From Burkholderiales bacterium (lineage in GTDB: Bacteria > Pseudomonadota > Gammaproteobacteria > Burkholderiales > Chitinimonadaceae): a stretch of 19,356 nt of DNA. The notes under the pieces were generated by a model. It was not told the DNA's origin, searched no databases, and worked only from the letters and a program-made list of their open reading frames with translations. The stretch spans positions 1 through 19,356 of the forward strand of contig JAFAKZ010000278.1 of the NCBI GenBank assembly GCA_019234745.1, in the 5' to 3' direction. Made by a program: the position numbers and the translations under genes. Numbering within the stretch: the stretch's first letter is position 1; each line of letters begins with the position of its first letter. Shown here one piece after another: positions 14,979 through 19,356 of the stretch.

Positions 14979-15824
14979 CTAGCCGAGTTCGGAACGGACT
15001 TGGATCAGCTCGGGGAAGAAGGTCAGGTCCAAGGCGCGCTTGAGGAAGGCCACGCCGGATGAACCGCCCGTGCCCTGCTTGAAACCGATCACGCGCTCCA
15101 CCGTCTTCATATGACGGAAGCGCCAGAGCTGGAAGGCTTCCTCCACATCGACCAGCTTTTCCGCCATTTCGTACGCTGCCCAATGGTTGTGCGGATCCGT
15201 GTAGATAGTCTTGAGCACGGCCACAACGCCCGCGTTCGCCACATAGGGCTCGCTGAAGTCGCGCTCCAGGCATTCCGCCGGCACGGGCAAGCCCTGGCGG
15301 TGTAGGTGGCGTAGGAACTCATCCCACAGGCTGGGTGCGCTCAGGTCGGCCTGGATGGCGGCGTACAGCGCCGGATCGTAGCGGAACACTTCTGCCTGGC
15401 CCTTGTGCTTATTGCCCAGCAGGAATTCCAGCGTGCGGTACTGGTAGGATTGGAAGCCGGACGACTGGCCGAGAGCAGGACGGAATTCCGCGTACTCGGA
15501 TGGCGTCATCGTCTCCAGTACGGCCCACATATTGAACAGCTGCTGCTGGATGAGCTTGGCGCGGGCAAGGATCTTGAAGCAGGGCGACAGGTTGTCGGCC
15601 TGCACATAGCGGATGCCGGCGCGCAGTTCGTGGATCAGCAGCTTCATCCACAGCTCCGACACCTGATGCTGCATGATAAACAGCATCTCGTCGTGCTGCG
15701 GCGGATTGGACAGCGGCGCTTGCGCGGACAGCAGGCGGTCCAGGTGCAGGTAGCCGCCATAGCTCAAGCGGTTGGTAAAGTCGGTCTGGATGCCGGCTTC
15801 GAGGTCACGTTGATTGGGGTGCAT
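14979..15824 (-). CDS. kynA: Tryptophan 2,3-dioxygenase
   Basis: This heme enzyme opens the indole ring of L-tryptophan to N-formylkynurenine, the first step of the kynurenine pathway. At 281 residues it has normal bacterial length. Key features: FIMQHQVSELWMKLLIHE (49-66, His53 in the substrate pocket), RPALGQSSGFQSYQYRTLEFLLGNK (115-139) and WRFRHMKTVERVIGFKQGTGGSSG (234-257), where His238 matches the proximal heme ligand. Start ATG 15824 (MHPNQRDLEAG) fits the family; the longer frame to 15944 has no family character. No kynB, kynU or other kynurenine genes are in the window. A strong hairpin sits just upstream. Confidence 0.96.
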   Translation of the reverse strand: MHPNQRDLEAGIQTDFTNRLSYGGYLHLDRLLSAQAPLSNPPQHDEMLFIMQHQVSELWMKLLIHELRAGIRYVQADNLSPCFKILARAKLIQQQLFNMWAVLETMTPSEYAEFRPALGQSSGFQSYQYRTLEFLLGNKHKGQAEVFRYDPALYAAIQADLSAPSLWDEFLRHLHRQGLPVPAECLERDFSEPYVANAGVVAVLKTIYTDPHNHWAAYEMAEKLVDVEEAFQLWRFRHMKTVERVIGFKQGTGGSSGVAFLKRALDLTFFPELIQVRSELG

Positions 15825-15840
15825 GGCTGAGTTCTCTAGA

Positions 15841-15867
15841 GCGAGGCCGCGATGATGCGCGCCTCGC
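15841..15867. promoter_or_regulatory. Hairpin between the exporter gene and kynA
   Basis: GCGAGGC (15841-15847) pairs with GCCTCGC (15861-15867), with a further CGC/GCG inner stem around GATGAT. On the minus strand the hairpin ends 17 bases before the kynA ATG with no T run. On the plus strand it is followed by TTT only. It could be a weak terminator for the exporter, an attenuator, or a leader structure of kynA. Confidence 0.5.
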
Positions 15868-15900
15868 TTTGCTAACTCAAGATTTGATTGCCAACGGCGT

Positions 15901-16782
15901 TCAAGCGGCCGCCAAACGGCGTGGCGCCCACAAGCCCAGCGCAAGCGACGTACCGAACAGGATGACGATGCCGCCCAGCACCATGGTCGGCGTCAGCGCC
16001 TCACCCAGGAAGATGCCGCCCCACAGGATGCCAAACAGCGGAATCAGGAAGGTAACGGCAATCGCTTTACTGGCCCCCAGATGCGCGATAAGGCGGAAGT
16101 ACAGGATGTAGGCGACTGCCGTGCAGACGATACCGAGCGCGACGACGGCTCCCCAGGCGCTGAGCGGTGGTGTAATCGCCGGCCAGAGCGGGATCGCAAT
16201 GGGCAGCAGCATGATGGTGGCGGTCAACTGGCTGCCCGTAGCAACGGCGAAGGGCGTGACACCGGCGAGCCTCTCCTTGGTGTAGTTCGCCGCAATGCCG
16301 TACGCCAGCGTTGCACCGATGGCCGCAACGACAGCAAGGCCATCACCGCCCGGTTTGAAGCTGACCTTGGCCCACACCAGCAGTACCACGCCGGCAAAGC
16401 CGACGAACAAGCCAATCACACGCCAGCGCGGTAGGGGCATCTTCAGCCACAGGTAGGCGACAACGGCACCCCATAGCGGCGAGGTAGCATTCAGCACGGC
16501 CGTGAAGCCGGCAGAGAGCGACAGCGTGGCATAGGCGAACAGGCAGAACGGCAGCGCCGAATTGAGCAGACCAACAACGGTAAGCGGCAGCCATGCCTTC
16601 AACAGCATTCCGCCCTCCCCGCGCACGAGCAACATGGGCAGGAGGCAGGCCGTTGCGATGGCCACGCGCAGCAGAATCAGCGCGGCGGGCCCAAATGCCG
16701 GCGCCGCCACGCGCAGGAACAGGAAAGACGCACCCCACATGGCAGCGAGCAGCAATAGTTCGATCAGATCCCTTGTCTTCAC
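15901..16782 (-). CDS. DMT/EamA-family transporter
   Basis: This 293-residue inner-membrane protein has about ten helices in two EamA halves. The first half contains AAMWGASFLFLRVAAPAFGPAALILLR (13-39), typical of RhaT/EamA carriers. The second half has AYGIAANYTKERLAGVTPFAVATGSQL and GASKAIAVTFLIPLFGILWGGIFLGEALTPTMVLGG. The start is GTG 16782, backed by AGGA seven bases upstream. It begins 17 bp after the stop of the alkyltransferase gene, so the two are probably co-transcribed. Substrate unknown; amino acids or related metabolites are usual for the superfamily. Confidence 0.9.
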   Translation of the reverse strand: MKTRDLIELLLLAAMWGASFLFLRVAAPAFGPAALILLRVAIATACLLPMLLVRGEGGMLLKAWLPLTVVGLLNSALPFCLFAYATLSLSAGFTAVLNATSPLWGAVVAYLWLKMPLPRWRVIGLFVGFAGVVLLVWAKVSFKPGGDGLAVVAAIGATLAYGIAANYTKERLAGVTPFAVATGSQLTATIMLLPIAIPLWPAITPPLSAWGAVVALGIVCTAVAYILYFRLIAHLGASKAIAVTFLIPLFGILWGGIFLGEALTPTMVLGGIVILFGTSLALGLWAPRRLAAA

Positions 16783-16799
16783 TACGTTTCCTTGGTCGT

Positions 16800-17690
16800 T
16801 CAGATCGCGTGCTGCGCCAATTCCATGCCGATCACTGCCTGCTTGCGCGTCTCGCCCCAGCGGTAGCCACCCAGCCCCCCATCAGCGCGAATCACGCGGT
16901 GGCAGGGTATCAGCAACGCGATCGGGTTTGCACCTACAGCACTTCCAACTGCACGGGCCGCCGTGGGCTGCCCCAAGCTGGCCGCCAACTCGCCGTAGGT
17001 CGTCAGGCGCCCTTCCGGTACCTTGAGCAGGGCATTCCACACCTTGAGCTGGAACTGCGTGCCGCGCACGAACAGGTGTACCGGCTCGGGCTTTGCGTAG
17101 TGAGTGAACAGCCGCGTGGCGGTAGATGCTGCTCGCACATCGTCCCGTTCAATATTGGCGGCAGGCCAGTCGTGGTGCAGCTCAGTGAGCGAACCTGCGT
17201 GCTCATCCTTTTCCAGGAAGGCCAGTTTGACCAGCCCACGCGGACTTTCGGCCAACATCGCCAGGCCAAACGGCGTCGGCGCCAGTCCCCAACTGAGCGT
17301 CAGCCCATCCCCACCACTCTTCATCTCGCCGGGCGTCACGGCATCCAAGGTCACAACCAAGTCGTGCAGCCGCCCCGGTCCCGACAGCCCCGCAGCGAGG
17401 CTGGCACTCAGCATATCATCGCCCGCCACGAGCGCGGCGCGTGCACGATCGCGCGCCAGGTGCTGGAGGAAGCGCTTGGGGCTGACGCCGGCCCAACGCG
17501 CAAATACCTTCTGCAGGTGGAATTCGGACAGCCCCACGTAGTCGGAGAGATCGCGCAGCGAGGGCTGCGCATCGGCATGGCTGCGTAGCCAATCGAGCGC
17601 GGCGGCGATCGTCACGTAGGCCTCGGCCCGCTCGTCAAGCGTGGCGGCCACATCGATATTGAGGGTATTGGCGGTATCCATGGTCGGCAT
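16800..17690 (-). CDS. AraC-type HTH / O6-alkylguanine-DNA alkyltransferase fusion (Ada-like, no Ada zinc domain)
   Basis: The protein has 296 residues. An AraC-type helix-turn-helix lies at about 26-125 (ALDWLRSHADAQPSLRDLSDYVGLSEFHLQKVFARWAGVSPKRFLQHLARDRA). The C-terminal domain (135-296) is a methylated-DNA-protein cysteine methyltransferase with IPCHRVI at 261-267 (acceptor Cys263) and preceding VWNALLKVPEGRLTTYGELAASLG (217-240). It repairs O6-alkylguanine by moving the alkyl group to Cys263, in the cytoplasm. The Ada N-terminal Cys4 phosphotriester-sensing domain is absent, so how the HTH part is triggered is unclear. The start ATG 17690 has GGGGAA upstream within a palindrome; Met4 (17681) is an alternative. 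Confidence 0.93.
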   Translation of the reverse strand: MPTMDTANTLNIDVAATLDERAEAYVTIAAALDWLRSHADAQPSLRDLSDYVGLSEFHLQKVFARWAGVSPKRFLQHLARDRARAALVAGDDMLSASLAAGLSGPGRLHDLVVTLDAVTPGEMKSGGDGLTLSWGLAPTPFGLAMLAESPRGLVKLAFLEKDEHAGSLTELHHDWPAANIERDDVRAASTATRLFTHYAKPEPVHLFVRGTQFQLKVWNALLKVPEGRLTTYGELAASLGQPTAARAVGSAVGANPIALLIPCHRVIRADGGLGGYRWGETRKQAVIGMELAQHAI

Positions 17691-17695
17691 CTTAT

Positions 17696-17711
17696 TCCCC
17701 GAGTTCGGGGA
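17696..17711 (-). promoter_or_regulatory. Palindrome containing the ribosome binding site of the alkyltransferase gene
   Basis: TCCCCGA-AC-TCGGGGA (read on the minus strand) is perfectly symmetric. Its 3' arm holds the GGGGAA Shine-Dalgarno for ATG 17690. In RNA it would hide the site; in DNA it could be the operator of the AraC-type domain encoded just downstream. It also follows the stop of the HD-GYP gene at 17736, but without a T run it is not a convincing terminator. Confidence 0.5.
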
Positions 17712-17735
17712 TGCCCACCCGTTTCTTGCGCTTGC

Positions 17736-19028
17736 CTAGGAACCGTGATGCAAGGGGTCGGCCAGCGCCCGCAGCAAGGTATCCAGGCCATTGCGCTCCG
17801 TCGGAAGCAGGAGCCCCGTGCGCAGTGACACAAAACGCGCCAGATCGCGCAGGCGCCAGTTCAGCTCCTCGACGATGCCCATGGCTTCGATCAAATCGTC
17901 CGATTCGGCGCCGAACAGGGCGGAGGTGATTTCATACACGGGCACGCTGCCCATGCCGGTGCGCAGGAAGGCGCGCTGCACGGCGTAGAAGCGCGCCTCC
18001 GCATCCGTCACCAGCTCGCGGCTATTGATATTGTCGGCGTCGACCTCGGCCTGCGACAGCGCGGCCTGGATGGCTTCCATACTCATGATGAAGCGGTTGA
18101 GCGCAGCAAGCACATTCGGCACGGTATAGAGCGGTATGCCCTGCAGCGTGGGCTCATTGGCCAAGACCTCGCGCAGCACGCCGGTGATTTCCGACGAGTG
18201 CCCGGACGAAATCACTTTCAGCGCCAGGTCCAACCGGATGGGCGCCTCCAATGCCTTGTGCAGCAGGCCCACGGTCATCTCCGCCACCGCCAACAGCTGA
18301 CCAGCGCGGCTTATGGACGGGCCGCTCAGCCCGCGTGGGTAGCCGCTTCCATCAAAGCGCTCGTGGTGCTCGGCCACCATGCGCGCCATCTGTTCGCCCA
18401 GCGTCGTCGTGTCGCGGATCAGGCGCTGGCCTATCATCGGGTGCAAGGCTAGGCTGCGCCATTCGTCCGGCGACACCACGTGGCCGCCTTCCAGTACGTT
18501 CGGGTCGACATACAACTCGCCGATGTCGTGCAACAGGCCAGCCGCCGCGATCACGGGCAGGTCTGCGGCCGGCGAAGCCAGGCGCCGGGCGACGCCTAGT
18601 GCGACCATCGTCACCAGCACGGCGTGCCGCATGGCTTCACCCGCACTGCGGTGCGCCAGCGTAAGCATCAAGAGCGATACCTGGTCGAGCGGCACAAACT
18701 TCAGGCTCTCGGCCAGCGCGTGCATGCCGCCGCGTTCGCAGATCGGCTCCAGCATGGGTTGTTCTTCGATCAGTGTCTGCGCCAAGAGCGAAATCGCTTC
18801 GCGCGTCACACCACCCTGCACCCCCAAGGTCTGCACCAAGGGGCGCTGCAGTTTGTGCAGCGCCAGCTTTTCCTGCAGCGCGCGCGTCAGCTTGTGGCCT
18901 TGCGCCAGGAGCTTCATGCCCGATTCGGTATAGATATCCTCATTGGCGTAGACCTCGGCCTCGTCGGCCAGGCTCATCACGCGGTCGAGCAAATAGGGAT
19001 TCGGGCGTTCGAGAGGAGAATCAGGCAT
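17736..19028 (-). CDS. HD-GYP domain protein, probable c-di-GMP phosphodiesterase
   Basis: The protein has 430 residues. The HD-GYP module at about 125-270 keeps the metal-binding set: RHAVLV (His135), LLHDIGELYVDP (His167-Asp168), LHPMIGQRLI (His196) and AEHHERFDGSGYPRGLSG (His221-His222, GYP 229-231). HDIGE replaces the usual HDIGK, the one oddity. Such enzymes hydrolyse c-di-GMP, lowering it in the cytoplasm and favouring motility over biofilm. No membrane helix or receiver domain is visible. The N-terminal 25-70 is short and helical, and the C-terminal 280-430 is helical and unassigned. Start ATG 19028; only a weak AAGAA lies ahead. Confidence 0.92.
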   Translation of the reverse strand: MPDSPLERPNPYLLDRVMSLADEAEVYANEDIYTESGMKLLAQGHKLTRALQEKLALHKLQRPLVQTLGVQGGVTREAISLLAQTLIEEQPMLEPICERGGMHALAESLKFVPLDQVSLLMLTLAHRSAGEAMRHAVLVTMVALGVARRLASPAADLPVIAAAGLLHDIGELYVDPNVLEGGHVVSPDEWRSLALHPMIGQRLIRDTTTLGEQMARMVAEHHERFDGSGYPRGLSGPSISRAGQLLAVAEMTVGLLHKALEAPIRLDLALKVISSGHSSEITGVLREVLANEPTLQGIPLYTVPNVLAALNRFIMSMEAIQAALSQAEVDADNINSRELVTDAEARFYAVQRAFLRTGMGSVPVYEITSALFGAESDDLIEAMGIVEELNWRLRDLARFVSLRTGLLLPTERNGLDTLLRALADPLHHGS

Positions 19029-19128
19029 GTTTTCTTATCGGTCGTTTCTATGTTTTACGCCATGGAAGCGCCCAAGGTGAAGCCGATGCGTTACGCTTAT
19101 CGCCTTTTCCGCCAACCAGGCCATCGGC

Positions 19129-19356
19129 ATGAGCGAGTACGCATCCCCCTGGAAGACCGTTTCCAGCAAGCTTGTCTACGAAAACCCCTGGATTACGTTG
19201 ACCGAGCACCAGGTGATCAACCCAGGCGGCCAGCCGGGCATCTATGGCTTGGTCCATTTCAAGAATATCTCCGTTGGCGTGATGGCGTTGGATGCCGAGG
19301 ACCACATCTGGCTCGTCGGCCAGCATCGCTATCCAATGCGCTGTATGACCTGGGAA
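19129..19356 (+). CDS. Nudix hydrolase, N-terminal part (cut by window edge)
   Basis: The frame from ATG 19129 stays open to the window end, giving 76 residues. MSEYASPWKTVSSKLVYENPWITLTEHQVINPGG...YGLVHFKNISVGVMALDAEDHIWLVGQHRYPMRCMTWE is the normal N-terminus of ADP-ribose/ADP-sugar pyrophosphatase-type Nudix enzymes. The Nudix box (GX5EX7REUXEEXGU) should come just after the edge and is not seen. Divergent from the HD-GYP gene with about 100 bp between starts. The Shine-Dalgarno is weak (CCAGG). Confidence 0.85.
   Translation, partial: MSEYASPWKTVSSKLVYENPWITLTEHQVINPGGQPGIYGLVHFKNISVGVMALDAEDHIWLVGQHRYPMRCMTWE

Noticed and set aside
16593..17588. A 331-codon plus-strand frame opposite the alkyltransferase gene
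   Set aside because: The minus strand carries the PCHR active site and AraC HTH; the plus frame is Arg/Pro/Gln-rich noise.
1..19356. CRISPR array, tRNA, rRNA, prophage or toxin-antitoxin genes
   Set aside because: No regularly spaced repeats, cloverleaf, rRNA-like stretch or recognisable phage or toxin genes were seen.

Overview
The window looks like part of a Betaproteobacterium chromosome. The evidence is high G+C, dense coding, a Neisseria/Burkholderia-type trimeric porin with a typical signal peptide, a YnfL/YnfM-like regulator/transporter pair, tryptophan 2,3-dioxygenase, and two HD-GYP proteins. Neisseriales-like or Chitinimonas-like bacteria are my best guess, but I cannot name a genus from sequence alone. 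Both end genes are cut by the window edges.

Layout: (1) 1-2885, minus strand: a tightly coupled four-gene MCE (mammalian cell entry) lipid-transport operon. Its order is MlaE-type permease, ABC-ATPase-like protein without recognisable catalytic motifs, MlaD-type MCE protein, and a lipoprotein cut by the window edge. All three junctions are 4-bp start/stop overlaps. (2) 2886-3322: intergenic region holding a 266-bp MITE-like element with perfect 21-bp terminal inverted repeats and two long internal hairpins, placed between a possible promoter and the Shine-Dalgarno (SD) sequence of trxB. (3) 3323-4276: thioredoxin reductase, with a terminator. (4) 4332-7279: a YnfM-like MFS transporter divergent from its LysR regulator, followed by an Smr-domain protein. 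(5) 7280-8985: a long regulatory region, an outer-membrane porin and a terminator. (6) 9010-13326, minus: msrA, a TldE/TldD metalloprotease pair and a YddG-like DMT exporter. (7) 13467-14624: an HD-GYP protein with its HD dyad missing. (8) 14979-19028, minus: tryptophan 2,3-dioxygenase, a second DMT exporter, an AraC-HTH/alkylguanine transferase fusion, and a second HD-GYP protein with its metal-binding motifs intact. (9) 19129-end, plus: the start of a Nudix hydrolase.

Several genes bear on oxidative or chemical damage (trxB, msrA, the alkyltransferase) and on envelope traffic (MCE operon, porin, three exporters). The most unusual items are the apparently dead ATPase inside an otherwise intact MCE operon, the structured MITE in the trxB leader, and the HD-GYP protein that has lost the HD pair but kept GYP. 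Hairpins lie next to the start sites of several genes (the alkyltransferase, kynA, the degenerate HD-GYP). No CRISPR array, rRNA, tRNA or prophage was seen.
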